Made by a program: the position numbers and the translations under genes. From positions 1-22,500 of the forward strand of contig CAJNDS010002479.1 in assembly GCA_905221605.1 (NCBI GenBank): 22,500 nt of DNA. The letters run 5' to 3'. How positions within the stretch are numbered: the first letter of the stretch is position 1; each line of letters opens with the position of its first letter. The notes under the pieces were generated by a model. That model was not told the origin of the DNA and made no database searches. It worked only from the letters and a program-made list of their open reading frames with translations. Of this stretch, positions 1-8,436 are shown in pieces. This stretch comes from Symbiodinium natans. Its lineage: Eukaryota > Sar > Dinophyceae > Suessiales > Symbiodiniaceae.

Positions 1-327
1 TTTTAGGCCCAGGAAGTCCCTTCGGGCTTCTGGGTCTGTGGCGGAGTGGTGGTTATAAAACCTTACTGCTTCCGTGGAAACTAGTTCAAACCAATATCTA
101 CAGGGGTGTCCTCTTGTGCGGGCCTTAGTAAATCTGATTCGGTCCTTGTATCCGGGAGAGAACACTACATGGTGAATGGGGTCCTGGGGGCTTGCTAATA
201 TAGAGCTCTGGAGTAATCCAAATTGTTGCGCCAGCAGTGTTTGGGAGGGCAAATATGGCTTGCCTGCAATTTTCCAAACCTTCTGGTTGGATATGTGTGA
301 GTAGTACGAGGATTTGATTTTAATGGA
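1..327 (-). CDS. LINE ORF2, C-terminal tail after a frameshift (3' end off window)
   Basis: Translating the minus strand from 327 to 1 gives an uninterrupted frame of 109 codons. It starts SIKIKSSYYSHISNQKVW and contains LHHVVFSPG-like text (PIHHVVFSPGYKDRI). This joins naturally to the end of the previous frame (WYHRYLR) if one base near 328 is removed. Such a conserved region after the thumb is common at the end of LINE ORF2 proteins. The frame is still open at position 1, so the real stop is to the left. A copy of the octamer (41-48, read as HSA) lies here. Confidence 0.75.
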
Positions 328-2221
328 GTCTAAGATACCTATGGTACCAGGCGTCGATTTTTTTGAAGGAGTGGGTTTCTAGTATGAGGACATCCAGGGA
401 GTATAGCAGGACAGGAACAATGCAGCTATGGAAGATGTGGGTTTTGACTTTAATGGGTAGTTTACTTTGCCATATGTGTTGGAGCTTCATGAATGAGGAG
501 TGAGCTAGTTCCATTCTATGCTGAATAGCGATTTTTGGCGGAGTAGTCCAGCTGATCCTAGAGCCCAAATATTTAACCTGATCGCTTACAGGCACTGGAG
601 TGCCATCGGCAAAGCTGATGTCTGCCTGTGCGCTGGGGTGGCGGAGTAGTTCGGTTTTCGTGTAATTGAGTTGTAATCCATATAAAGATGCTTCTACCTG
701 TACGCATGCCAAAAATGATTCGAGTTGTGGTGCCGTGACTGCCATTAGAAGAGTATCATCTGCGTATTCTAGATCATAAATGGGCTTGCCTATTGACCAA
801 GTGTTTTGCGGTGTACCCTCGCTCCTAAGCCGAGCGTCGATGTCGTGGAACAATACTGTCATGATCATGATGAACAAGTAAGGGCTGAGTGGACAGCCCT
901 GTCGTATGCCACTTTTAGGCGTGCCCCAACTTTTTTCTTGAGAGAATCCTTGAGTGCAAAATTGGGGGTCGGTGTAGAGGTCTGTTATGATTTCAATGTA
1001 AGTGGGGCGCACTCCTAATCTTTTAAGGGCGACCATCATGGCGGGGTGGCTAACTTTGTCGAACGCTTGCTTCCAATCTAAGAAGAGAAGTTGGAAAGGC
1101 TGACCTGTTTTGGCGGAGTAATCTTGGAGCCTGCGCAGGATAAACAATGGCTGTTTTGTACTTCTTTTTGCACGGAAGCCGTATTGTGTGGAGCGTAGTT
1201 GTGCGTCGTGTTTAGTGGCTAGTCTTTTTTGCAGCATGGCGGAGTAGATTTTGTAAAACGTGTTTAGAAGGGAGATCGGCCTGTAATTGGAGGGGTCTGA
1301 GTCTGATCCCTTGCCCTTGTAGATACTTACCACGAGCGCTTCTTTCCATGAAGAGGGGACCTTCCTGGCTCTGAGGCAAGCGTTCATAAGGCGGAGTAGC
1401 TGGGTTTCACCGTAGCGGTCGAGGAGTAATATTATTTCTCCCTTTACGCCGTCTAGTCCTGGGGCCCTGCCTTTTCTTATACCCTGGATGGCAGCGTAGA
1501 GTTCTTCATGTTGAAAAGGAAGGGGGTCAAGTTCGTCGGTCTTGTAAAGCGGGGGGGAAGAGCGGAGTAGTTCTATTTCCTCCTCGGTGACGTCCGGCGG
1601 GGACCACTGGTTGTTTTGGAGGTGATCTCTAAAGATTTTGTGCGTGTTCGTCCATGGGACTGGTGTGCCTGAAACTTTTAGTCTGGTTCTCCTAGCTCTA
1701 AATCCTTTTTTGAAGCTCTGGACTTGTTTCCAGATTTTGGTGTGTGACGGGTTGGGGTCAGTAAGCAACTGCTCGCGTGTCCATTCCCTTTTGATTTTAC
1801 GGGCCTGTTTTTTAAGTAGTTTGTGTTTTTTGATATGGGCGGAGTGGTCAATGGATTTTAGGTGCCTAACTTCATGGAACTGTTGTAGTAGTTCCTGCGT
1901 CATCCAGGGCTGCTTGGGCTTGCGTTTCAGTAGTGGTATGTGTTGCGACTCAGCTTTGTGCAGAGCTCGTACTAATGTGGAATTGAGGCGTTCCAACGCG
2001 GAGTGGTCAGTAGATTGTACTGGTTCAATGAACTCCGAGGGGGTGAGAAGAGGGGTGATGTCGTGCCTACCTCCCACTGGGTCAGGTATTTGTTTTCCTT
2101 CTTCTGCTAACCTGTCCGCTATTTCATTAAAGTGGTCTCCTGAATGGCCTTTGACCCAAAACCAATCTACTGTGGTGCGGTTTTGCAACTCTGCCAATAA
2201 GATACGTGCATATTTAATCAT
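320..2221 (-). CDS. LINE ORF2, C-terminal half of RNase H followed by reverse transcriptase
   Basis: Residues 1 to about 45 complete RNase H: His26 in VKGHSGDHFNEIAD and Asp36 of the same motif. Reverse transcriptase spans roughly residues 230-520. Motifs in order are GIRKGRAPGLDGV, NYRPISLLNTFYKIYS, Asp382 in FLDWKQAFDKV, GIRQGCPLSPYLF, and the catalytic YADD at residues 486-489 (positions 755-766). Downstream comes the LINE thumb region (VKYLGSRISW). RNase H before reverse transcriptase is unusual, since most RNase H-bearing LINEs have it after. The frame ends at 320, but the typical LINE C-terminal region continues in another frame, so a small insertion or deletion lies near 328. Octamer copies at 538, 641, 1113, 1239, 1391, 1562, 1839 and 1998 lie within it. 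Confidence 0.95.
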   Translation of the reverse strand: MIKYARILLAELQNRTTVDWFWVKGHSGDHFNEIADRLAEEGKQIPDPVGGRHDITPLLTPSEFIEPVQSTDHSALERLNSTLVRALHKAESQHIPLLKRKPKQPWMTQELLQQFHEVRHLKSIDHSAHIKKHKLLKKQARKIKREWTREQLLTDPNPSHTKIWKQVQSFKKGFRARRTRLKVSGTPVPWTNTHKIFRDHLQNNQWSPPDVTEEEIELLRSSPPLYKTDELDPLPFQHEELYAAIQGIRKGRAPGLDGVKGEIILLLDRYGETQLLRLMNACLRARKVPSSWKEALVVSIYKGKGSDSDPSNYRPISLLNTFYKIYSAMLQKRLATKHDAQLRSTQYGFRAKRSTKQPLFILRRLQDYSAKTGQPFQLLFLDWKQAFDKVSHPAMMVALKRLGVRPTYIEIITDLYTDPQFCTQGFSQEKSWGTPKSGIRQGCPLSPYLFIMIMTVLFHDIDARLRSEGTPQNTWSIGKPIYDLEYADDTLLMAVTAPQLESFLACVQVEASLYGLQLNYTKTELLRHPSAQADISFADGTPVPVSDQVKYLGSRISWTTPPKIAIQHRMELAHSSFMKLQHIWQSKLPIKVKTHIFHSCIVPVLLYSLDVLILETHSFKKIDAWYHRYLRLH

Positions 2222-2925
2222 GGTTTGTGTCTTTTAGCCTTAGCTCTACCCCTAACAGCGTCTGACATCCAACGACTGTCGTAGTAGAAGGAAATTTGTT
2301 TAGGCGGAGTGGTCAATGTTAGTATGTACAATGCCGCTTCCATCCAGGCGCTTAGCTCTCCTGTATTATTACTACCTACTGTCGCTCCTAGGTGAACTGC
2401 TGCATGTGGATCAGTGCTGACTGGACCTTTTGAGGCAATTGAATCTTGATTGGTTGTTATGATTGTGTAGCCCCAGCCTGCGGGAGTAGTGGCCGAGCAA
2501 CGGCCTTTGCTTCCCGAACCATCCGTGTATACTGCCCAATTGGCGTCAGTTGTGTTGAGATTGGGTATTGATTTGTGTTTGGTACATTTTTTAAACGTGT
2601 GATTGAACAGGGTTTTAGCGGAGTAGTCTATGGTGGAGTAATCTCTTGCAGGAGGTTTGATTGTGGAGGGTGGTTGGGCTTTGAGTTTAACCCGAATGAC
2701 TGATTCTAGAAGATAATGGTCACTAACAAATCCTGTGCTATGAACTGCTTGGCATTGTTGAACCGTAGGTAACCATTTGGATCTGGTGACCAAACGGTCC
2801 AGTGCCTGGAATCTGTGCGGGTCGATGGTTGGTCGTTGTTGTTCGTGCACTAAGGCGGAGTAGCAAGTGAGGTAATCCCTGACTTTCCCTGCGACCTTTA
2901 GGTTCTCATTTTCTGACTGGGGCAA
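2218..2925 (-). CDS. LINE ORF2, end of endonuclease plus N-terminal half of RNase H
   Basis: This frame continues the endonuclease. It is in fact open back to the C-run at 2993-3001, so the Met at 2925 is not a true start. Asp69 and His70 in FVSDHYLLE are the final endonuclease catalytic pair. RNase H then starts at about residue 128, with Asp135 in YTDGSGS, Glu190 in NNTGELSAW and Asp216 in YYDSRW, three of the acidic catalytic residues that cut RNA in RNA-DNA hybrids. The frame ends with KRHKP and a TGA that overlaps the ATG of the next frame (ATGA at 2221-2218). Because RNase H continues in that next frame, this is a break inside one domain. A one-base loss explains it; a -1 slip is an alternative. 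Confidence 0.9.
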   Translation of the reverse strand: MPQSENENLKVAGKVRDYLTCYSALVHEQQRPTIDPHRFQALDRLVTRSKWLPTVQQCQAVHSTGFVSDHYLLESVIRVKLKAQPPSTIKPPARDYSTIDYSAKTLFNHTFKKCTKHKSIPNLNTTDANWAVYTDGSGSKGRCSATTPAGWGYTIITTNQDSIASKGPVSTDPHAAVHLGATVGSNNTGELSAWMEAALYILTLTTPPKQISFYYDSRWMSDAVRGRAKAKRHKP

Positions 2926-2987
2926 GCTTTGAAATCTATCCCAAATTGGTAGCCATCCTATGGGGTCACTAGAGAACGTGAGCCAAT

Positions 2988-4766
2988 CTAATGGGGGGGG
3001 GATTTATCTCGGTATGTGATGTGCTTCAGAAGGTTACTCTGCTTGTAGGTTAGAACATCCTTAGCTTCAGAGGTACTCAGGAATCTCAGATAGAGCTCTC
3101 TGTTGTTACCTTCTGTGGTTGGTATACTGAGTCTTCCCTTACCATATACATTGGGGCCCAACATGTGATGTTCATCTGGTTTTCTACCTTGTAGTCTCAC
3201 ATTGAAATCCCCTATGATATAAACCGGCTCTGGTTGAGGAATTTTGTGCAATACCGAGTCTAGCTTATCCCAGAAGGGGAGCTTGCTAGTTTCAACATCT
3301 CTTTTATTGTGTGGGGAGTAGACTCCTATGAGGTGAACATCTCCGGCCGATGCTGCTGGTGTGATTTGAAGGATCCTCGCACTATGCTGAACTACATCTT
3401 TGAGGTGTGGTAGAGTCTGGGGGGGAATGATTGCTGTCACTCCTGCGAACTTGTCCTTGTTACTGCCATTGCTAATGAACCTGTGCCCTTCTGAGGTGAA
3501 TTGGTGGTATGTTGTGTTTCGTGTTTCGGTGAGGAAAAGGATGTCAAGCTTTCTACTACGGAGTAAAGTGAGGACTGACTGGTGTTTTAGTATTTCGGCC
3601 ATTCCCTGTACGTTTTGTGTACCTATTTGAAAAGGTTGTCCATACGGCAAGGGTGGTGGGGCTACTGCTGGCGGAGTAGCCTTTTTTTGCTTGCCGATTT
3701 GTTCAGGCCTTAGTATGAGGGTTTTGAAAAGGTACGAATTTCGTACCCCGGTTTGGCGCCTACTTTTGACTGCTTTCAAGGGCACCCCCCCTTTTACCAG
3801 TGCGCTGCCCGACGCTTCTGGTAATATAGGCCCACCCACGCTCCTGCGCCAACGGCGGAAAAGCTGCCGTCGAAGGCGTCTAGAGCGGGCACCCAAACCT
3901 AGAGGGTGGACTGAAGAAGGGGGGGGAGGGGTGATACACTCTTCGTCTCCCGGTTGCCCGGGTCCCGGCGTGCCTCGTGGAGGCGGTGTTGGCCTATCCT
4001 TCTGTGAATTCGTTGGTGGGCGGAAGGGCCGGCTGGCCGAAAAATGGCGGAGTGGTCTTCGGGTGTAGTTTACCTTACGACCATCTGTGAAACGAAAAGA
4101 GACTCTCCTACCCGTTCTTATTTTGGGTCTGGGAGTGAGTTGAGGGAAAGGGGAATTTTCGGGAAGCTTTGGGGGGCTAATGGGTCGTTGGGAAAGGAGA
4201 AAATCACGGCTAAGCTTGGCTTGATGAATGAAGCTGTACTCCATAGTGGGTTGAGGGTATTCAGTGTACTTGTGGGGAATCAGAAGATCTAGCTGTAATG
4301 TTGTTGTGTTCCCGTTTTGGATGTGTTGTAATTTGTTGCGGAGTAGCTGTTGCAGAATCTCCCACTGGCTTATCCCATACTTGATAAGTGAACATATTGT
4401 AGAATGAACTACCAGAGAGTCCATAAAGACAATGGGGAAAGAGGATCTAGTGGTTGAGGTGTAGTAAAAGACGCATAAGAAGGCGATGATAATGTAGGTG
4501 CATGAAGCCTGAAGGTGAGGATTAGTTGGGAGTTTATTGGGTCTCTTTCGGCTTCTACGAACAACCCTCATATCCCACTGCAGGTCTTTAGCTGTGAGGG
4601 TTTGTTTGGCGACCTCTACAAACTCAGCGTGCGACCGCGATCGTGCAACACCCGGGGCACCCAAAAACCTGGAAACTCTGAAAGGGTAAAGTCTTATCAT
4701 ATGGGGGGCGGGGTGGTTGTGGGTGGAAGGCCTGCTCAACCCCTGACTTAAAACATCTCGAAGCAA
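2988..4766 (-). CDS. LINE ORF2, N-terminal region and endonuclease domain (APE type)
   Basis: A 592-residue open frame from the ATG at 4766, although an internal Met may be the true start. Residues 1 to about 370 are basic and Pro-rich with no clear domain. The endonuclease, which nicks target DNA to prime reverse transcription, begins at about residue 380. Visible residues include Asn385 in IGTQNVQGM, Glu414 in LFLTETRN, and Asp520 and Asn522 in IIGDFNVRL, which match the catalytic Asn, Glu and Asp-x-Asn of APE-like nucleases. The frame ends in a run of nine C (minus strand) at 2993-3001. Adding one C or removing two lets it run straight into the next frame (SPPPLDWLTFSSDPIGW), which holds the last endonuclease motif, SDH. 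The ORF end is therefore a homopolymer slip, not a real C terminus. Confidence 0.9.
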   Translation of the reverse strand: MLRDVLSQGLSRPSTHNHPAPHMIRLYPFRVSRFLGAPGVARSRSHAEFVEVAKQTLTAKDLQWDMRVVRRSRKRPNKLPTNPHLQASCTYIIIAFLCVFYYTSTTRSSFPIVFMDSLVVHSTICSLIKYGISQWEILQQLLRNKLQHIQNGNTTTLQLDLLIPHKYTEYPQPTMEYSFIHQAKLSRDFLLSQRPISPPKLPENSPFPQLTPRPKIRTGRRVSFRFTDGRKVNYTRRPLRHFSASRPFRPPTNSQKDRPTPPPRGTPGPGQPGDEECITPPPPSSVHPLGLGARSRRLRRQLFRRWRRSVGGPILPEASGSALVKGGVPLKAVKSRRQTGVRNSYLFKTLILRPEQIGKQKKATPPAVAPPPLPYGQPFQIGTQNVQGMAEILKHQSVLTLLRSRKLDILFLTETRNTTYHQFTSEGHRFISNGSNKDKFAGVTAIIPPQTLPHLKDVVQHSARILQITPAASAGDVHLIGVYSPHNKRDVETSKLPFWDKLDSVLHKIPQPEPVYIIGDFNVRLQGRKPDEHHMLGPNVYGKGRLSIPTTEGNNRELYLRFLSTSEAKDVLTYKQSNLLKHITYRDKSPPH

Positions 4767-4901
4767 TTCCTTTAAGAAAGTTTCAAATGTGAAGTTGCCT
4801 TCGAGGAGTACCTTGAAATTGTGGGGGAGCGGCGCAGTAGCCTGGAGATAAAAAGAGGTACGTACCTCCCTGGCTAGATCGCGAATTCGAGCCGGAACCC
4901 T

Positions 4902-5678
4902 TCAGGCCGTGGGGGCCGTGAGAAGCGGAGTAGCCGCAACCGGGGCTCCGGAAAAAGTAGCCTGGCGGTAGTCGCCGCATTTGCGGCTGTTTTCGCCAAA
5001 CTTATCACAATACTCATCCCAAACGTAGGCCACTTGGGACACCAGTCTGATCTCGAGGTCGATCGGGTAAGGCATCGAGCTGGCGGAGTAGATCATCGGG
5101 GCCGTCCAGTGACGGGACCCCTTTCCAGCAAGCATCCCCTTGCCCGTGCCCTTTGCTGCCTCCTCCTTGAGGTTGAGGGCTTGGAGGAGTACTCGGATTG
5201 GAATTTCCAACTTTCGTTGGAATTGGGGGCTCGAAGGTGTAGCCCTGATATGGTGGCGGGGTACTGGAGTGCGCGCATCCTTGTACAGTGGGGTACCCTG
5301 AGTGCCACCATATGCCTCCATGAACGCCTTTCTCAGGTCCCAGGATTTGAAGCTGAGTAGCGTGACCGAGCTCCACTTCTGTGCCCCTGCCGGCGGAGTA
5401 GACGGGTCTGCAGAGAGGACATTGAGGTACTTGTACTCGCCGTCGAAGTTGGCCCACCCCCTCTGCTGCAAGAAGGCCTGGACGTGGGTGATCTGCTCGA
5501 GCATCCAATTGACCATGAAGAGCCGTTCGGAGGGCGACATGCTCGTATCCCAGCCGGTCAAAATGACCATGAGTGCAGCACTTTGCTTTTGGAGGGCTCT
5601 GTTCTCTGAAGCCATCCAGGCTAACTCCTTGGATTGGCGTAGTAGTCTATCGTCCAGCGAGACCAATGCTGCCTCATC
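4902..5678 (-). CDS. Putative LINE ORF1 protein, C-terminal part (out of frame with the N-terminal part)
   Basis: From about 5678 the frame ending with the TGA at 4902-4904 carries about 258 residues. It begins with a charged helix (DEAALVSLDDRLLRQSKEL), likely coiled coil. It continues through a Trp-rich middle (MLEQITHVQAFLQQRGWANF, YKYLNVL, SFKSWDLRKAFMEAYGG) and ends with YVWDEYCDKFGEN. I do not recognise a known family. Octamer copies at 5393, 5083 and 4925 fall within it and are read as STPP, YSA and ATP, so they are not one conserved peptide. Open frames on other strands in this stretch are shadows. The protein is most simply the rest of ORF1, followed after about 135 nt by ORF2. Confidence 0.55.
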   Translation of the reverse strand, partial: DEAALVSLDDRLLRQSKELAWMASENRALQKQSAALMVILTGWDTSMSPSERLFMVNWMLEQITHVQAFLQQRGWANFDGEYKYLNVLSADPSTPPAGAQKWSSVTLLSFKSWDLRKAFMEAYGGTQGTPLYKDARTPVPRHHIRATPSSPQFQRKLEIPIRVLLQALNLKEEAAKGTGKGMLAGKGSRHWTAPMIYSASSMPYPIDLEIRLVSQVAYVWDEYCDKFGENSRKCGDYRQATFSGAPVAATPLLTAPTA

Positions 5679-6238
5679 ACGGCGGTGTGGTAATGCCGGA
5701 TGGTGTCCAGGACTTGCGCCCTGGTGGAAATCGTTTCCTTCATCCATAGGGCCATATCTGTCGGGTTGTTTGCGTTGACACCGGCGGAGTGGGCTGTGGC
5801 TACAAAGGCCGTCTCCTGCTGGTAGTGCATGGGCTGGAAAAGACCAGTGTCTTGCGTTGCCGGCGGAGTACTCCCTGAGGCGGTTGGAGCCGTTGGGCCA
5901 AAGGTGTCTCCGGTTGGGGTGGCCAGCCCCGTGGAGGAAAAGGCCGGTGTCGGGGGACCGCGCTTGGCAACCCTGCGCTGCTCGAAGAACAACTGCTGTG
6001 AGGCGGCGTACGCTGGGCCCTGTACCAAGGTGGCCTGCTCGCTGTAAACGCGCCTGGCCTCCATGAGGCTCTCTGCGGCCCCTGTGCCATCCGTCATGGC
6101 TCGAAACTGGGGTGGCGTAGTAGCCCTTGAGGCTACAAGGCAAAACCCCGAAAAAAAGGCCGCGGCTGAAACCATCATGCGAAGTGGTCCCTGCCTGGCA
6201 GAAAATTGACTGTGCAAACTGAAAGCGAAACCCACCAT
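5621..6238 (-). CDS. Putative LINE ORF1 protein, N-terminal part (broken by frameshift)
   Basis: About 185-200 residues starting at the ATG at 6238, which lies close to the 5' end of the element. The first 45 residues hold a short hydrophobic run (around VSAAAFFSGFCLV). After this come a Gln/Arg-rich helical stretch, a Pro/Thr/Gly-rich linker, and a second helical stretch ending near IRHYHTA. The reading then stops making sense. The helical pattern continues in another frame from about 5678, so one frame change lies close to 5680. Placement upstream of ORF2 and the shared octamer motif (5784, 5863) argue that it is ORF1, which in LINEs usually binds RNA. I see no CCHC zinc knuckle and no recognisable RRM, so the function is inferred from position only. 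Confidence 0.55.
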   Translation of the reverse strand: MVGFAFSLHSQFSARQGPLRMMVSAAAFFSGFCLVASRATTPPQFRAMTDGTGAAESLMEARRVYSEQATLVQGPAYAASQQLFFEQRRVAKRGPPTPAFSSTGLATPTGDTFGPTAPTASGSTPPATQDTGLFQPMHYQQETAFVATAHSAGVNANNPTDMALWMKETISTRAQVLDTIRHYHTAVMRQHWSRWTIDYYANPRS

Positions 6239-6271
6239 GTCTTGCAGCGAAGGCTGAAAGCCGATACGCCT

Positions 6272-6392
6272 GGGTTTAGGGTTTAGGGTTTAGGGTTTAG
6301 GGTTTAGGGTTTAGGGTTTAGGGTTTAGGGTTTAGGGTTTAGGGTTTAGGGTTTAGGGTTTAGGGTTTAGGGTTTAGGGTTTAGGGTTTGGG
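6272..6392 (+). repeat. TTTAGGG telomere-type array at the 5' end of the LINE
   Basis: About 17 nearly perfect copies of the heptamer, ending in a GTTTGGGG variant. It directly meets the LINE 5' end at 6271/6272. TTTAGGG is the telomere repeat of plants and of dinoflagellates, among others. The array is interstitial here because genes lie on both sides. Confidence 0.97.
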
Positions 6393-6470
6393 GTATGTAG
6401 CCCAAGGTTCCCTGAGACTCCTAAAAGCTCCCTCAACTTCCCTTAGGTTCTCTAGGTACCTACCCGCCAT

Positions 6471-6586
6471 GTTTAGGGTTTAGGGTTTAGGGCTTAGGGC
6501 TTAGGGCTTAGGGTTTAGGGCTTAGGGTTTAGGGTTTAGGGTTTAGGGTTTAGGGTTTGGGGTTTGGGGTTTGGGGTTTAGGGTTC
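6471..6586 (+). repeat. TTTAGGG array with CTTAGGG and TTTGGGG variants
   Basis: About 16 units; a central block reads GGGCTTA and the right end reads GGGTTTGGG. Confidence 0.9.
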
Positions 6587-6603
6587 TACAACTCAAGCCG
6601 AAT

Positions 6604-6700
6604 TGAACGACATGGAAAGCTCCGCTCGTGCAGGGGGCCTCTCCCCGATGTAGGCCAGGTCCGACTCATAGCCACGGGCTGTCTTCCTTGTGGAAAAACC
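6604..6700 (-). other. Exon-like island between telomere-type arrays
   Basis: On the minus strand an open frame (RGYESDLAYIGERPP in part) follows an acceptor-like TTTCTAG and ends in TGA near 6604. Codon use looks coding-like, but I recognise no family. It may be a terminal exon or a captured gene fragment. Confidence 0.25.
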
Positions 6701-7208
6701 CCCGGCCCTAGAAACCAAGCCCACCTCCGAACTGCAAAAAAATCGGGAAGGGTTTAGGGTTTAGGGTTTAGGGTTTAGGGGCTTGGGGTTCGGGGAGAAC
6801 CCTAGACCCTAAACCCTAAACAAAGGGTTTTGGGTACAAGGTCTAGGGGGTTTGGGGTTTGCTGAATCGAGCTGAGGACGCAGGCGTCCAGTATTTGCGC
6901 TTCCAGAAGTTTCGGCATGGTTTGCGAGGCTCAATGTATGAACCCCGAAGCAGAAACACGAGCACCCTAAACCCTAAACCCGAAACCATAAACCTCGAAC
7001 CCAAACCCTAAACCCCAAACCCAAACCCCGACAGCGTGACCTCCCTTGTTGCCACGCAAATGCCCTCACATCCAAACTCATGCCCCGCACGATGTACCCT
7101 GAACGGTTCCCTTGACTAGGGTTTAGGGTTTAGGGTTTCGGGTTTAGGGTTTCGGGTTTAGGGTTTGGGGTTTAGGGTTTCGGGTTAGGGTCCAGGGCTA
7201 CGAGGCTC

Positions 7209-7301
7209 ATGGGGTAGGTACAAGTCGGGTTAGAAGTACCTAAGTAAGGTTGTAGTACAGGTTACCTTGCCTTATAACCCTACTTATAACTACCTTCAAG
7301 C
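7209..7301. mobile_element. Hairpin (MITE-like) element, family 2, degenerate copy
   Basis: The left arm (GGGTAGGTACAAGTCGGGTT) and the reverse complement of the right arm (GGTAGTTATAAGTAGGGTT) align imperfectly. The core holds AAGTACCT and GTTACCTT segments also found in the elements at 16216-16319 and 16647-16759. No coding capacity. I see no clear target duplication. Confidence 0.5.
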
Positions 7302-7483
7302 ATGTTTGTCTTGCTAGTAGTGCAGACTCGTGGTCGATGATCATACTTAGATGTGTGCTAAGCGCCGGAAAGCAGATTGCCAGTATCCCCACAAGGACAC
7401 GCCATGTATGGTGCAGTGTCGAACCCTAAACCCTAAATCCGAAACCCATATGTACGTTCACGAATATATTTCTAAGGAAACCA

Positions 7484-7517
7484 AATATATCTATATATCT
7501 ATATATATATATATATA
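7484..7517. repeat. AT dinucleotide microsatellite
   Basis: Alternating ATAT tract with an internal CTATATAT phase change. Confidence 0.85.
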
Positions 7518-8436
7518 GGTAGATACGCTGCAACCAATCACAGTCATATGAACCCCGTTTCACATGCGACACTCCTGATGTGGCCCAGGATCTCTAAACC
7601 CTCAGCCCTCAACCCTCAACCTTCAACCCCCATTCCTACACCCTAAACCCTAAACCCTAAACCCTCAACCCGATGTTTTCTTATGTGATCTTGAAACGAG
7701 TCCCCCAGCCCAAGGCGGGTGAAGCCTGAGGGGAGCAAGGGAGTACCTCTACACCCTAAACCCCTAAGCCCAAGGTAGGGTTTAGGGTTTAGGGTTTAGG
7801 GTTTAGGGCTTCGGGTTTAGGGTTTAGGGTTTAGGGTTTAGGGTGGAGGGTTTAGGGTTTAGGGTTTAGGGTCTAGGGCCCGGGCGGACTCACCCTGAGT
7901 CTTCTTGGAACCTCCCCTAGGCCGCCGGACTTGTCGATGCCGGTGGTGGCCGACAGAGACCCGGAGGGCTGGCATCGGTCCTTCTTTCCGCTTTAGGGGT
8001 TTAGGGGTTTAGGGTTTAGGATTTAGGGTTTAGGGTTTAGGGTTTAGGGGTTTAGGGTTTTGGGTTTAGAGTTTAGGGGTTTAGGGTTTAGGGGTTTCAG
8101 GGTTTAGGGTTTAGGGTTTCGCCTTTCCCGGTCTTCGAGCTTTAGGGCTCCAGGGCTTAAGGGTTTGAGGCTCTCAGGGATTCAGGGTTGGGGTTGTCCT
8201 TCTTTCTGCCACAGGGCTCTAGAGTGTTAAACTTCGCCCTAAACCCTAAACCCTAAGCCTTTGGGTGGCTTGGGTTTGTGGCGGTGTCTCGTCTGGCCCT
8301 TACGGATTGCAATTGGGAGCTGCTTGCAATGTGATGTGTGACCACACCGCAGCCGGATTGGTCGTTAGGGTTTAGGGTTTAGAGTTTAGGGTTTAGGGGT
8401 GTAGGGTTTAGGGGTGTATGGTTTAGGGCTTAGGGT

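Larger units (their letters stand above)
41..5872 (+). repeat. Twenty dispersed copies of the octamer GCGGAGTR (often GGCGGAGTAGT), all in one orientation
   Basis: Starts on the plus strand: 41, 538, 641, 1113, 1239, 1391, 1562, 1839, 1998, 2304, 2618, 2855, 3671, 4047, 4338, 4925, 5083, 5393, 5784 and 5863. On the LINE sense strand it reads YACTCCGC. One-base variants occur at 2633, 3558, 4832, 5352, 5637 and 6114. Spacing is irregular (79 to 816 nt). The copies fall in all three coding frames (YSA/HSA, LLR/PLR, TPP), so the constraint is on the nucleic acid. I saw none on the opposite strand and none in 6241-22500. Confidence 0.9.
1..6271 (-). mobile_element. LINE-type (non-LTR) retrotransposon, 5' end present, 3' end off the left edge
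   Basis: On the minus strand a putative ORF1 (6238-4902) is followed after about 135 nt by a long ORF2 (4766 to beyond 1) with apurinic-type endonuclease, RNase H and reverse transcriptase domains. Such elements copy themselves by target-primed reverse transcription. The 5' end lies about 35 nt before the first ATG and directly meets a TTTAGGG array at 6272, so the copy sits against telomere-type repeats. Coding is broken by frame changes near 5680 (ORF1), at 2993-3001, at 2218-2221 and at about 328. The copy is therefore probably dead, unless the breaks are sequencing errors or recoding sites. No poly(A), 3' UTR or target-site duplication can be seen because the 3' end is outside the window. 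Confidence 0.93.
6701..8436. other. No gene supported; telomere-type mosaic with unique spacers
   Basis: Short TTTAGGG/CCCTAAA blocks (e.g. 7118-7190, 7779-7880, 7995-8125, 8367-8435) are separated by unique spacers. One hairpin-like element (7209-7301) and an AT-rich tract (7484-7517) lie inside. A short minus or plus frame can be drawn in several spacers but none is convincing. Confidence 0.6.

Noticed and set aside
806-2237. Plus-strand frames opposite the reverse transcriptase
   Set aside because: Shadows of the minus-strand LINE ORF2.
6272-6392. True chromosome end
   Set aside because: Genes or a retrotransposon lie on both sides and repeat orientation alternates many times.
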